DNA of 64,000 nucleotides. Origin: Archangium primigenium (GTDB lineage Bacteria; Myxococcota; Myxococcia; Myxococcales; Myxococcaceae). The DNA lies in NCBI RefSeq assembly GCF_016904885.1, contig NZ_JADWYI010000001.1, forward strand, positions 6,944,001 to 7,008,000, written 5' to 3'. Made by a program: the position numbers and the translations under genes. Shown here one piece after another: positions 1 to 11,359 of the stretch (the first letter of the stretch is position 1; every line of letters starts with the position of its first letter). The notes beneath the pieces were generated by a model that saw only the letters and a program-made list of their open reading frames with translations, ran no database searches and had not been told where the DNA came from.

Positions 1-53
1 CCCGGTTCGTGCTCACCCTGACGCCGGCCGCGGCGGCCTCGCCCAGGAGCTGA
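1..53 (+). CDS. 3' end of an unidentified gene (partial)
   Basis: The frame beginning at base 3 is open from the window edge to a TGA at 51-53 and would encode about 16 residues that end in LTPAAAASPRS. The stretch RFVLTLTP resembles the last strand of many histidine-kinase ATPase domains (the usual form is G-x-x-F-x-L-x-L-P), but this is too short to identify. It could equally be non-coding. The helicase starts 36 bases later on the same strand. Confidence 0.25.
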   Translation, partial: RFVLTLTPAAAASPRS

Positions 54-89
54 GAGACCTGGACCGTCGGGAATGCTACAAGCGCCCGC

Positions 90-1892
90 GTGAACACCGC
101 TTCAGACACCATCCCCACCTTCGAACAACTGGGCCTCGGCCCCGACCTCGTGGCGGCGCTCGGCGAGCTCGGCTACGAGGAGCCCACCCCCATCCAGCGC
201 GCGGCCCTGCCCCCCCTCATCGAGGGACGGGACCTGCTGGGCATCGCCGCCACGGGCACGGGCAAGACGGCCGCCTTCTCCCTGCCGCTGCTGCAGCGCC
301 TGGGGACGCCCGGCAAGCGCGAGCCCTTCTCCACCTCGGCGCTCGTGCTCGTGCCCACGCGCGAGCTGGCCATGCAGGTGGCCGAGGCCATCCACCGCTA
401 CGGCCAGCGCATGGGCGTGAGCGTGCTGCCGCTCTACGGCGGCCAGCCCATCGGCCAGCAGCTGCGCGTGCTCAAGCGCGGCGTGGACGTCATCGTGGCC
501 ACGCCCGGCCGCGCCCTGGATCACCTCAAGCGCCAGTCGCTCTTGCTCGACAACCTGCGCACCGTGGTGCTCGACGAGGCGGACGAGATGCTGGACATGG
601 GCTTCGCCGAGGATCTGGAAGCCATCCTCGACGCCACGCCCGAGAAGCGGCAGACGGCGCTCTTCTCCGCCACCCTGCCCCCGCGCATCGCCTCCATCGC
701 CGAGCGCCACCTGCGCTCGCCGGTGCACGTGAAGATCGCCAAGGAGAAGGTGGCCGCGGGCACCGGCCCCCGCGTGCGCCAGACGGCCTACATCGTCCCC
801 CGCCCCTTCAAGGCCGCCACGCTCGGCCGCGTGCTGGACGTGGAGGGCCCCACCGCCGCCATCGTCTTCTGCCGCACGCGCACGGAGGTGGACGAGCTCA
901 CCGTGTCCCTCAACGGCCGCGGCTGGCGCGCCCAGGCCCTGCACGGCGGCATGGATCAGACCCAGCGCGACCGCGTGCTCAAGCAGTTCAAGTCGCACGC
1001 GGTGGAGCTGCTCATCGCCACGGACGTGGCCGCGCGCGGCCTGGACATCGAGAAGCTGTCCCACGTCGTCAACTACGACGTGCCCAACGCCCCCGAGGCC
1101 TACGTGCACCGCATCGGCCGCACGGGCCGCGCCGGACGCGAGGGCGTGGCCATCACCCTGGCCGAGCCGCGCGAGCACCGCCTGCTGCGCAACATCGAGA
1201 AGCTCACCGGCCAGAAGATCGAGCTGGCCACGGTGCCCACCGTGGCGGACCTGCGCGCGCGTCGGTTGGAGCTCGTGCGGGCCTCCCTGCGCGAGGCCCT
1301 GGTGGCCGGCGAGCTGGACTCCTACCGCTCCGTGGTGGAGAGCCTCGCCTCCGAGTTCGACATGCTCGACGTGGCCACCGCCGCGGTGAAGCTCCTGCAC
1401 GACGCCCAGGTCGAGGGCCAGGACGAGCAGGAGGAGGACATCCCCCTGCTCTCGCCGCCCTCGGAGCGCGGCGCCCGGGGCCCCCGGGGGGCCGCCCCGT
1501 CGCGCGGCGGCGAGCGCGGTGAGCGAAGCGAGCGCGGTGAGCGAAGCGAGCGCGGCGAGCGGGGTGAGAAGTCCGAGAAGGGCGAGCGGGGCGCGGACAC
1601 CCGGCCCGAGGTGAAGCGCAGCCCCAAGCGCCGCGCCGAGCCGGACGAGAACTTCGACATGGCGCGCCTGTTCATCGGCGTGGGCCGGCAGGCCGGCGTG
1701 CGCCCCTCGGACCTCGTGGGCGCCATCGCCGGCGAGGCGGGCGTGGAGGGCAAGCGCATCGGCGCCATCCAGATTGGCGACACGTACTCGCTCGTCGAGG
1801 TGCCCGAGCCGCTCGCGGATCAGATCATCACCGCGCTGCGTCAAGCCACGCTGCGTGGCCGCAAGGCCCAGGTCCGGCGCGACCGGAGCTGA
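90..1892 (+). CDS. DEAD-box ATP-dependent RNA helicase with DbpA-type RNA-binding tail
   Basis: This is an RNA helicase of the DeaD/CsdA type, expected to unwind structured RNA in ribosome assembly or cold adaptation. The 600-residue protein has the full set of motifs: a Q motif near residues 10-37, Walker A AATGTGKT at 53-60, PTRELA, DEAD at 162-165, SAT, and HRIGRTGR at 340-347. A low-complexity Arg/Glu/Ser/Gly linker follows at about 470-510, encoded by tandem 18-bp repeats. The last 75 or so residues look like the DbpA RNA-binding domain (the segment starts at FDMARLFIGVG). The start is a GTG at 90; no strong Shine-Dalgarno is visible before it. A strong hairpin terminator follows at 1906-1934. 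Family assignment is secure; the specific RNA target cannot be read from sequence. Confidence 0.95.
   Translation: MNTASDTIPTFEQLGLGPDLVAALGELGYEEPTPIQRAALPPLIEGRDLLGIAATGTGKTAAFSLPLLQRLGTPGKREPFSTSALVLVPTRELAMQVAEAIHRYGQRMGVSVLPLYGGQPIGQQLRVLKRGVDVIVATPGRALDHLKRQSLLLDNLRTVVLDEADEMLDMGFAEDLEAILDATPEKRQTALFSATLPPRIASIAERHLRSPVHVKIAKEKVAAGTGPRVRQTAYIVPRPFKAATLGRVLDVEGPTAAIVFCRTRTEVDELTVSLNGRGWRAQALHGGMDQTQRDRVLKQFKSHAVELLIATDVAARGLDIEKLSHVVNYDVPNAPEAYVHRIGRTGRAGREGVAITLAEPREHRLLRNIEKLTGQKIELATVPTVADLRARRLELVRASLREALVAGELDSYRSVVESLASEFDMLDVATAAVKLLHDAQVEGQDEQEEDIPLLSPPSERGARGPRGAAPSRGGERGERSERGERSERGERGEKSEKGERGADTRPEVKRSPKRRAEPDENFDMARLFIGVGRQAGVRPSDLVGAIAGEAGVEGKRIGAIQIGDTYSLVEVPEPLADQIITALRQATLRGRKAQVRRDRS
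1512..1547 (+). repeat. two perfect 18-bp tandem repeats inside the helicase linker
   Basis: The unit GAGCGCGGTGAGCGAAGC occurs at 1512-1529 and again at 1530-1547, followed by a degenerate third copy. In frame it encodes Glu-Arg-Gly-Glu-Arg-Ser, extending the RNA helicase's charged linker. Unit number may vary between strains by slippage. Confidence 0.9.
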
Positions 1893-1905
1893 ACACCTCC
1901 TCTCG

Positions 1906-1934
1906 GGCGCGCGGGGAAAAGCTCCCCGCGCGCC
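1906..1934 (+). terminator. hairpin terminator after the helicase gene
   Basis: A perfect 12-bp stem pairs GGCGCGCGGGGA (1906-1917) with TCCCCGCGCGCC (1923-1934) around the loop AAAGC. The T-tract is weak (TCATCGTCC), as is common in high-GC genomes. It separates the helicase from the polyol operon. Confidence 0.7.
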
Positions 1935-1995
1935 TCATCGTCCTGGCTCTGATTGAGGGGATTTGATGGACTGATGGAGCGTTCCCGCGTCGTCC

Positions 1996-2007
1996 TGACA
2001 CGTGTCA
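1996..2007. promoter_or_regulatory. perfect 12-bp palindrome upstream of the polyol operon, candidate operator
   Basis: TGACACGTGTCA is a perfect inverted repeat centred about 42 bases before the first start codon of the sugar-alcohol uptake operon. Its position fits an operator for a local regulator, but no regulator gene lies beside the operon in this window, so the cognate protein is unknown. Confidence 0.4.
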
Positions 2008-2043
2008 TCACGCACGGGGTCGCCTTACCCCAGGAGTCGCTCC

Positions 2044-3366
<1,323 letters not shown>

Positions 3367-3421
3367 CCGCGCGTCCGCGCTCCCCTCCCCCCGCACCCCT
3401 TCGTCTTCCAGGAGTTGCTCG

Positions 3422-4303
<882 letters not shown>

Positions 4304-4315
4304 GACTCCCCCGCC

Positions 4316-5149
4316 ATGCCCAACCTCAAGCAACGCCGGCGCGCCGCCGAGACGCTGCGCGCGATCCTCGCCTGGCTCGTCGCCCTCGTCGTCTTCTTCC
4401 CCATCTTCTGGATGGTGGTCACCAGCTTCAAGACGGAGCTGGGCGCCTTCACCATGCCCCCCGAGTTCCTCTTCACGCCCACGCTGGAGAACTACCGGGA
4501 GATCATGGAGCGCAACGACTACCTGCACTTCGCCTGGAACTCGCTCGTCACCAGCGGCGGGGCCACGATCGTGGGCATGCTGGTGGCGGTGCCCGCCGCC
4601 TACGCCTTCTCCTTCCACCCGAGCCGGCGCACCCAGGGCATCCTCACCTGGATGCTGTCCACGAAGATGCTGCCCGCGGTGGGCGTGCTCGTGCCCATCT
4701 ACCTCATCGCGCGCCAGTTGGATCTGCTCGACTCGCGCATCGCCCTCATCGTCATCTTCGCGCTGTCCAACCTGCCCATCATGGTGTGGATGATCTACAC
4801 CTACTTCCGGGACGTGCCGCGCGACATCCTGGAGGCGGCGCGCATGGACGGCGCCACGCTCCTGCAGGAGATGACCCGCGTGCTCCTGCCGGTGAGCCGC
4901 GGCGGCCTGGCGTCCACGGCGCTCCTGTCCCTCATCCTCAACTGGAACGAGGCCTTCTGGTCGCTCAACCTGACCACCACCAAGGCCGCGCCGCTCAGCG
5001 CCCTGGTCGCCTCGTTCTCCAGTCCGCAGGGCCTGTTCTGGGCCAAGTTGTCCGCCATCTCCACCCTCGCGTGCGCCCCCATCGTCCTCCTGGGCTGGGC
5101 GTCGCAGAAGCAGCTCGTGCGCGGTCTGACCTTCGGCGCCGTCAAGTAG
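4316..5149 (+). CDS. smoG: polyol ABC transporter permease, MalG-type
   Basis: Second membrane subunit (277 residues) of the polyol importer. It has an N-terminal membrane segment (ILAWLVALVVFFPIFWMVVT), the usual six-helix spread, and an EAA loop at EAARMDGATLLQEMTRVLLP. Both permease EAA loops share the AxMDGAT core, as expected for a heterodimer bound to the same ATPase. It lies 12 bases after smoF and 30 bases before the ATPase gene. Confidence 0.9.
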   Translation: MPNLKQRRRAAETLRAILAWLVALVVFFPIFWMVVTSFKTELGAFTMPPEFLFTPTLENYREIMERNDYLHFAWNSLVTSGGATIVGMLVAVPAAYAFSFHPSRRTQGILTWMLSTKMLPAVGVLVPIYLIARQLDLLDSRIALIVIFALSNLPIMVWMIYTYFRDVPRDILEAARMDGATLLQEMTRVLLPVSRGGLASTALLSLILNWNEAFWSLNLTTTKAAPLSALVASFSSPQGLFWAKLSAISTLACAPIVLLGWASQKQLVRGLTFGAVK

Positions 5150-5179
5150 CGGCCCCCCTCCTCCACGGAAACCCCCTCC

Positions 5180-6262
<1,083 letters not shown>

Positions 6263-6280
6263 ACCGCTTCGCCCGCCACC

Positions 6281-7780
6281 ATGCACACTCTCGATCAGGC
6301 CCACCTCTCCCGCCTGCCCTCCTCCGTCGTCCGCCCCGGCTATGACCGGAGCCAGGTGCGCGCCGGCATCGTCCACATCGGCGTGGGCGGCTTCCACCGC
6401 GCGCACGAGGCCATCTACACCGACCGCGCCCTCGCCCGGCCCGGCCAGGAAGGCTGGGGCATCTGCGGCGTCAACCTGCTGCCCCATGACGCCGCCATGG
6501 CCGCGGCCATGAAGAAGCAGGACGGCCTGTACACGGTGAGCGAGATGGCGCCGGACGGCTCGCACGTCTCGCGCGTCGTCGAGTGCATGGTGGACTACCT
6601 CTACGCCCCGGACAGCCCCGAGGCGGTGCTCGCCAAGCTCAGCCACCCGGACATCCGCATCGTCTCGTTGACCATCACCGAGGGCGGCTACCTCATCGAC
6701 GAGCACGGCCAGTTCAACCTCAAGCACCCGGCGGTGGCGCATGACCTGGCGCACCCGAGCGCGCCCCAGGGCGTGTTCGGCTACTTGGCCGAGTCGCTGG
6801 ACCGGCGGCGCAAGGCGGGCCTCAAGCCCTTCACGATCATGTCCTGCGACAACCTGCGCCACAACGGCGCCCAGGCGAAGCGGGCCGTGGTGGCGTTCGC
6901 CCGCGCGCGCGACCCCGAGCTCGCCGCGTGGATCGAGCGCGAGGTGGCCTTCCCCAACGGCATGGTGGACCGCATCACCCCGGCCACGGACAACGCCGCC
7001 CGGCAGAAGCTGCGCGAGCTGACGCAGGTGGACGACGCGGCCCCCGTCATCTGCGAGGACTTCATCCAGTGGGTGCTGGAGGACAACTTCCCCAATGGCC
7101 GCCCCGAGTGGGACGCCGTGGGCGTGATGTTCACCCAGGACGTGTCGCCTTACGAGGAGGCGAAGATCCGCCTGCTCAACGCGACCCACACCATGCTGTC
7201 CTACCCGGCGTACCTGTCGGGCCTGCGCAAGGTGGACGACGCGCTGCACGACCCGCTCTTCTTCGGCTACCTGCGCGGCTTCCTGGACCATGACGCCGGC
7301 GTGTGGCTCAAGTCCCTGCCCGGCCTGGACATCCCCAGCTACAAGGACAAGCTGCTCGAGCGCTTCGGCAACCGCGCCGTGGGCGACCAGCTCGCGCGCC
7401 TGTGCATGGACGGCGGCTCGAAGATTTCCGGCTTCGTGCTGCCCACGCTGCACGCCATCTTCGCGGGCCACCGCCCCTACCACCGCATCGCCTTCTTCCT
7501 CGCCGCCTACGACCGCTACCTCGAGGGCACGGACGAGAAGGGCGAGCCGCACACGCTCGCCGAGCCCAACGCGATGCACCTGCTCCAGCAGGTGGTCCAG
7601 AGCGACTCGCCGCTGACGCTCGTGAACCTCAAGGAGGTCGTGGGCGCGCAGATTCCGGCGCACAAGGGCTTCGTGGAGCTGTACCTCAAGCTGCGCAAGC
7701 AGATCGACGAGCAGGGAGTGGTGGCCACGCTCAAGTCGCTCGACGCCTCGCGCGAGTCGCCGCCCTCCGCCCAGGCCTGA
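6281..7780 (+). CDS. mtlK: mannitol 2-dehydrogenase (polyol long-chain dehydrogenase)
   Basis: Oxidises mannitol (and often arabinitol or sorbitol) to the ketose with NAD+. At 499 residues it matches the polyol-specific long-chain dehydrogenases. The N-terminal nucleotide-binding loop reads GVGGFHRAH near residues 32-40. The catalytic signature Lys-x4-Asn-x2-His is intact as K295, N300, H303 (KIRLLNATH). Its place between an importer ATPase gene and a sugar kinase supports the route mannitol to fructose to fructose phosphate. Substrate choice among polyols cannot be settled from sequence. Confidence 0.93.
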   Translation: MHTLDQAHLSRLPSSVVRPGYDRSQVRAGIVHIGVGGFHRAHEAIYTDRALARPGQEGWGICGVNLLPHDAAMAAAMKKQDGLYTVSEMAPDGSHVSRVVECMVDYLYAPDSPEAVLAKLSHPDIRIVSLTITEGGYLIDEHGQFNLKHPAVAHDLAHPSAPQGVFGYLAESLDRRRKAGLKPFTIMSCDNLRHNGAQAKRAVVAFARARDPELAAWIEREVAFPNGMVDRITPATDNAARQKLRELTQVDDAAPVICEDFIQWVLEDNFPNGRPEWDAVGVMFTQDVSPYEEAKIRLLNATHTMLSYPAYLSGLRKVDDALHDPLFFGYLRGFLDHDAGVWLKSLPGLDIPSYKDKLLERFGNRAVGDQLARLCMDGGSKISGFVLPTLHAIFAGHRPYHRIAFFLAAYDRYLEGTDEKGEPHTLAEPNAMHLLQQVVQSDSPLTLVNLKEVVGAQIPAHKGFVELYLKLRKQIDEQGVVATLKSLDASRESPPSAQA

Positions 7781-7783
7781 CCC

Positions 7784-8752
7784 ATGACGCGCCTCATCGC
7801 CTTTGGCGAAGCCCTCGTCGACATGCTGTCCAGCCGTCTGGGCACCTCCAGCGCGCAGGAGACCTTCACCCCGTACGCGGGGGGGGCTCCGGCGAACGTG
7901 GCGGTGGCCTGCGCGCGCCTGGGCGTGCCGAGCCTCTTCGTGGGCATGCTGGGCCGTGACCGCTTCGGGGACTTCATCCTCGACGAGCTGTCCGCGCACG
8001 GCGTGGACGTGAGCCACGTCGCGCGCACGAGCGAGGCGAAGACCGCCCTGGCCTTCGTCTCGCGGGACACGTCCGGCGAGCGCCGCTTCGACTTCTACCG
8101 GCCTCCGTCCGCGGACCTGCTCTACCGGCCCGAGCACCTGCCCGAGGGCCTGTTCGACGCCCGCTCCATCCTCCACCTGTGCTCCAACACCCTGACGGAG
8201 GAGGCCATCACCGCCACCACCTTCGCGGTGGCCGACCGGGCGGCGGCGGCCGGCGCGCTCGTCAGCGTGGACGCCAACCTCCGGCCCAACCTGTGGCCGG
8301 AGCACCGGGTGGACGCGGCCCGGGTCACCGCGCTGCTCGACCGGGCCCAGCTCATCAAGCTGGCGAAGGAGGAGCTGGAGTTGCTGCGCGGCGACACCTC
8401 GGAAGAGGCCTACCTCCAGGCGCGGCTCGCGGCCGGGGCGGCGCTGATCGTCATCACCGACGGCGGCGAGCCGGTGACGGCGGTGACGGCGCACGCACGC
8501 GTGAAGGTGGCCCCGCCCAAGGTCCGGGTGGTGGACACCACGGCGGCGGGAGATGCCTTCATCGGCGGCCTGCTGGCGCGCCTGGTGGACGCGCGGCTCT
8601 CGCGGAGCACGCTGGCCGACTGGACCACGGACGAGGCGCGCATGCGCGAGTCATTGGAGTTCGCCACGCGCTGCGGCGCCTTCACGGTGACCCGGCCCGG
8701 CTCCTACGCGGCGCTGCCCAAGCGCGAGGATCTGGCCTCGCTGCTGGCCTGA
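7784..8752 (+). CDS. PfkB-family carbohydrate kinase, probable fructokinase
   Basis: Ribokinase-family sugar kinase of 322 residues that would phosphorylate fructose made by the dehydrogenase three bases upstream. The N-terminal signature is visible at GGAPANVAVACARLG near residues 30-44. The C-terminal catalytic motif is DTTAAGDAFIGG, where Ala replaces the usual Gly of DTxGAGD but the catalytic Asp is kept. It is last in the polyol operon. Related kinases act on ribose or 2-keto-3-deoxygluconate, so the fructose assignment relies on context. Confidence 0.88.
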   Translation: MTRLIAFGEALVDMLSSRLGTSSAQETFTPYAGGAPANVAVACARLGVPSLFVGMLGRDRFGDFILDELSAHGVDVSHVARTSEAKTALAFVSRDTSGERRFDFYRPPSADLLYRPEHLPEGLFDARSILHLCSNTLTEEAITATTFAVADRAAAAGALVSVDANLRPNLWPEHRVDAARVTALLDRAQLIKLAKEELELLRGDTSEEAYLQARLAAGAALIVITDGGEPVTAVTAHARVKVAPPKVRVVDTTAAGDAFIGGLLARLVDARLSRSTLADWTTDEARMRESLEFATRCGAFTVTRPGSYAALPKREDLASLLA

Positions 8753-8910
8753 AAGACGCCATGCCCGGCCTCATGAGTTCATCGGGGCCGTGAAGCGCTC
8801 GAAGAACCTCGGCTCTCCAGGAGCTCCGTCCAGAGCACGGTGGTCTCACCCGCCACGTGTGCGCTGACACCCGAGGCCGCGGACAGACGACCCTGCACCC
8901 ACCGAGTGCG

Positions 8911-9558
8911 TCAGCGCCGGGGCGGCTGGGGTGTCTGGGTCCACGCCGTGTTCCCGCCGTACCAGCTCAACGCGAGCACCACCTCGCCGCGCCACGTGGG
9001 GGACAGGCCGCCCTCGGCATCCACCCCGGCGCGCCCGGTGAGGGCGAGCCCCACGGGCCCCAGACGTCCGCGTCCCCCGAGCAGCAGGCGCACAGGCACC
9101 CGGGGACCTCCGGTGCGCAGGAAGACCTCGAGTCCCCCCTGGGCCCCCACGAAGCCCTCCAGGGCGTGTCCCCCGAGGCCCACGAAGAGGCCCGCGTGCG
9201 GCCCGAGGCCCCCGTCGGCGGGGCCTCGGAGCACCCCGTAGGCCGTGAACCCGAGCTGCGCCGAGGCACAGAAGAGCCGCTCGCACGCGCCCAGGTGCCA
9301 CTGGCCCGCGCCGCGCAGCTCCACCACCCCCGCGGAGGGTTGGAGGAACAGCTCACCCCCGAGGGCCCTGGGCCAGGTGCCGGACGCGAGCGGCCGGGCC
9401 AGGAGGAAGCCCACCCCGGCGCCCGAGAGGCCGACGAGCGCGGACACCTGGGAGTCATCCCCGCGGCTGTGCGCGGTGAGGACCGGGGCCTCGGCGGCGG
9501 CCCTCGGGGCGAGCAGCACGAGGGTAGTGACGGCGAAAAAGCGGAGGAGCGCCTTCAT
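8911..9558 (-). CDS. exported protein of unknown function, possibly outer-membrane
   Basis: The 215-residue protein begins with a clear signal peptide (MKALLRFFAVTTLVLLAPRAAA). It continues with alternating hydrophobic/Gly-rich stretches rich in short strands, which suggests a small beta-barrel or surface protein; I recognise no family. I chose the ATG at 9558 because the signal peptide begins there and because its ATG overlaps the TGA of the upstream hydrolase gene by four bases, implying translational coupling. Its stop faces the end of the polyol operon with 158 bases between. Confidence 0.7.
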   Translation of the reverse strand: MKALLRFFAVTTLVLLAPRAAAEAPVLTAHSRGDDSQVSALVGLSGAGVGFLLARPLASGTWPRALGGELFLQPSAGVVELRGAGQWHLGACERLFCASAQLGFTAYGVLRGPADGGLGPHAGLFVGLGGHALEGFVGAQGGLEVFLRTGGPRVPVRLLLGGRGRLGPVGLALTGRAGVDAEGGLSPTWRGEVVLALSWYGGNTAWTQTPQPPRR

Positions 9559-10454
9559 CGCGCGGTCACCTCGGTGCCTGGAACCTGCCGGAGCGCGTCG
9601 GCGCCCGTCCCGTGCCCGGTGAGCGCGGCATCGAGGAAGCGTGAGACCAGCTCGGCGATGCGCTCGTGCGCGGTGTCCAGGGCAAGCTGGGGCGTGCACC
9701 CGCTGTCCTGATCCTTCCGGTCGCTGGCGGTGAACTGGTAGTGGGTGACGCCCTGGAGGACGACGAGCACCGAGGGCGGGGGCAGCCGGGAGGCCTCGTC
9801 TCGGACACGGGGCAGGAGCGCCGAGCAGTCCAGCTCGCCCGCGAGCGAGAGCGAGGGCAGCCCCAGCGAGGGAACGCGGGCCGCGTCGGCCGAGTCGGGA
9901 TAGCTGGCGAGGAAGACGAGGGCGGCGAAGCCTCCGTCGAGCGCGAGCTTGCTGGCCACCACCCCCCCGAGCGAGTGGCCCGCCACGGCGATGCGCGAGG
10001 GGTCCACGAGCCCCTCGAGGAGCGAGCCCTCCGGCGGCGAGGTGAGCAGTCGCTGGGCGAACCGGCCGTTGTCGATGGCGGACAGGGAGAAGTCGAGCGG
10101 ATGCTCGGGCAAGGCGACGACGTAGCCGCGCGCGGCGAGCGAGCCGGCGAGCCAGAGGTAGTCTTGGGTGGCGACGAACGCGCCCTGCACGAGCACGAGC
10201 GCGGGCCACCGTGAGCCGTCCGGGGGCCGCAGGGGCACCCCCTGCTCATCCGAGGGGAACACGACGTGCACGGAGACGAGGTCCGTGTGCCGCCCCCGCA
10301 CCTGGAAGAGCGCCTCGGCGACGGGGGTGGGGCTGGAGCGCAGGAGGGTTCCCGCGGTGGGCGCGGGGAGCGCGCAGGCCGACAGGGCGACCCCCAAACT
10401 CCACAGAGCGAGGAGCCACGAGGGGCGAGGGAGCAGGCACGAGGGGAGGCACAC
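9555..10454 (-). CDS. alpha/beta-hydrolase lipoprotein
   Basis: Predicted esterase or lipase-like enzyme (299 residues) anchored to a membrane as a lipoprotein: the N-terminus has a hydrophobic stretch ending in LSACALP, a good lipobox. The nucleophile elbow is GHSLGG near residue 165. An oxyanion-side segment (ALVLVQGAFVATQDYLWLAG) and a C-terminal His (GVTHY) complete a plausible triad. The layout resembles chlorophyllase/dienelactone-type hydrolases, but the substrate is unknown. It starts at GTG 10454 and is coupled by a four-base overlap to the exported protein that follows. Confidence 0.85.
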   Translation of the reverse strand: MCLPSCLLPRPSWLLALWSLGVALSACALPAPTAGTLLRSSPTPVAEALFQVRGRHTDLVSVHVVFPSDEQGVPLRPPDGSRWPALVLVQGAFVATQDYLWLAGSLAARGYVVALPEHPLDFSLSAIDNGRFAQRLLTSPPEGSLLEGLVDPSRIAVAGHSLGGVVASKLALDGGFAALVFLASYPDSADAARVPSLGLPSLSLAGELDCSALLPRVRDEASRLPPPSVLVVLQGVTHYQFTASDRKDQDSGCTPQLALDTAHERIAELVSRFLDAALTGHGTGADALRQVPGTEVTAR

Positions 10455-10577
10455 GGGGAGGTCCGAACCTCTCGTTGGAGGGGCGCGATGCAGCCGCGAG
10501 TATGGCTCGGTGAGTTGCTCGGGGGCCAGCGGCGTCGCGGCGTTCCCGTCGGGGACATGGATTCCCTTGAGCGTCTG

Positions 10578-11255
10578 TCATGTCCACGTGTCGAGCCATC
10601 CTCCGCGAGAAAGCAGCGCGATGGCCTCGTCGATGTCGTGGTCGGCCCGCGAGAGCAACTCGCTCGGCGCATCACCCAGAAGCGCGCGCATTTGATGCGG
10701 CACGAGCACCAGCTCGATGAACCTGGCGGCCACGGGGAGGGCTCGCTCGATGGCGCCGGCCGTGTCCGAGGACCGGACCGCGATTGCCTCCGCGACGAGC
10801 CCGACAGCGCGCTCCCGTCCCATCCTGTCTGTCAGCCGAGCGAGCTCTGGCAAGCGGTGCGCGGTGGTGATGATCACCCGCATCAAGGCGATCACGTCAG
10901 GTTGAAGGGCATGGGCCAGAAGGCTGTTGCCCACGGCACGCAATCGCCCCCGCAGTGGCAGGTTGTCCGGAAATTCCGTGGGCGGTGCGAGCGTGGACTC
11001 GACGGTGTGGCGGACGACCGCGGCGAAGAGTTCCTCTTTGTTGGCATACCGCGCGTAGATGCTGGCCTTGCCCGCGTTGGCCCGGGCCGCGACGTGCTCG
11101 CAACTCGTCGCATCGAAACCATGCTGCAAGAACAGACGTGTCGCGGCCTCCAGGATGCGACGGTCGACCTCGCCGACCTGCTCCGCGGAGGGACGACCCC
11201 CCCGGCCCCTTCGCACCACCGTGGCCTTCTGGGGAGAGGCCCTTTTCCCTTGCAT
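10578..11255 (-). CDS. TetR-family transcriptional regulator
   Basis: A 225-residue repressor. Its N-terminal helix-turn-helix region spans about residues 30-75 (RILEAATRLFLQHGFDATS, then VAARANAGKASIYARYANKE), typical of TetR/AcrR proteins. The C-terminal ligand domain is not assignable. It is divergent from the epoxide hydrolase gene, and a perfect inverted repeat at 11291-11312 lies between the two starts. The simplest reading is autoregulation plus repression of the hydrolase, relieved by an epoxide or related small molecule. Confidence 0.92.
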   Translation of the reverse strand: MQGKRASPQKATVVRRGRGGRPSAEQVGEVDRRILEAATRLFLQHGFDATSCEHVAARANAGKASIYARYANKEELFAAVVRHTVESTLAPPTEFPDNLPLRGRLRAVGNSLLAHALQPDVIALMRVIITTAHRLPELARLTDRMGRERAVGLVAEAIAVRSSDTAGAIERALPVAARFIELVLVPHQMRALLGDAPSELLSRADHDIDEAIALLSRGGWLDTWT

Positions 11256-11290
11256 GGCCTCAGCCCATAAGTTACTTCATCGCGCATTGC

Positions 11291-11312
11291 AACTGAACGA
11301 TACCGTTCAGTT
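11291..11312. promoter_or_regulatory. probable operator for the divergent TetR regulator
   Basis: Arms AACTGAACG (11291-11299) and CGTTCAGTT (11304-11312) are perfectly complementary around ATAC. The site is 35 bases from the TetR start and 47 bases from the epoxide hydrolase start. This size, symmetry and placement are typical of TetR operators. Binding by this TetR protein is inferred from position. Confidence 0.75.
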
Positions 11313-11359
11313 CATCCGTCACGCGGGATGACAACCCCTCCTGACCTGGAGTGCGCCTG

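Noticed and set aside
1512-1565. Tandem repeats as a possible CRISPR-like array
   Set aside because: Units are contiguous with no spacers and encode a charged linker in frame.
102-1844. Long minus-strand frame opposite the helicase
   Set aside because: Low-complexity His/Ala/Leu translation, antisense to a gene with all DEAD-box motifs.
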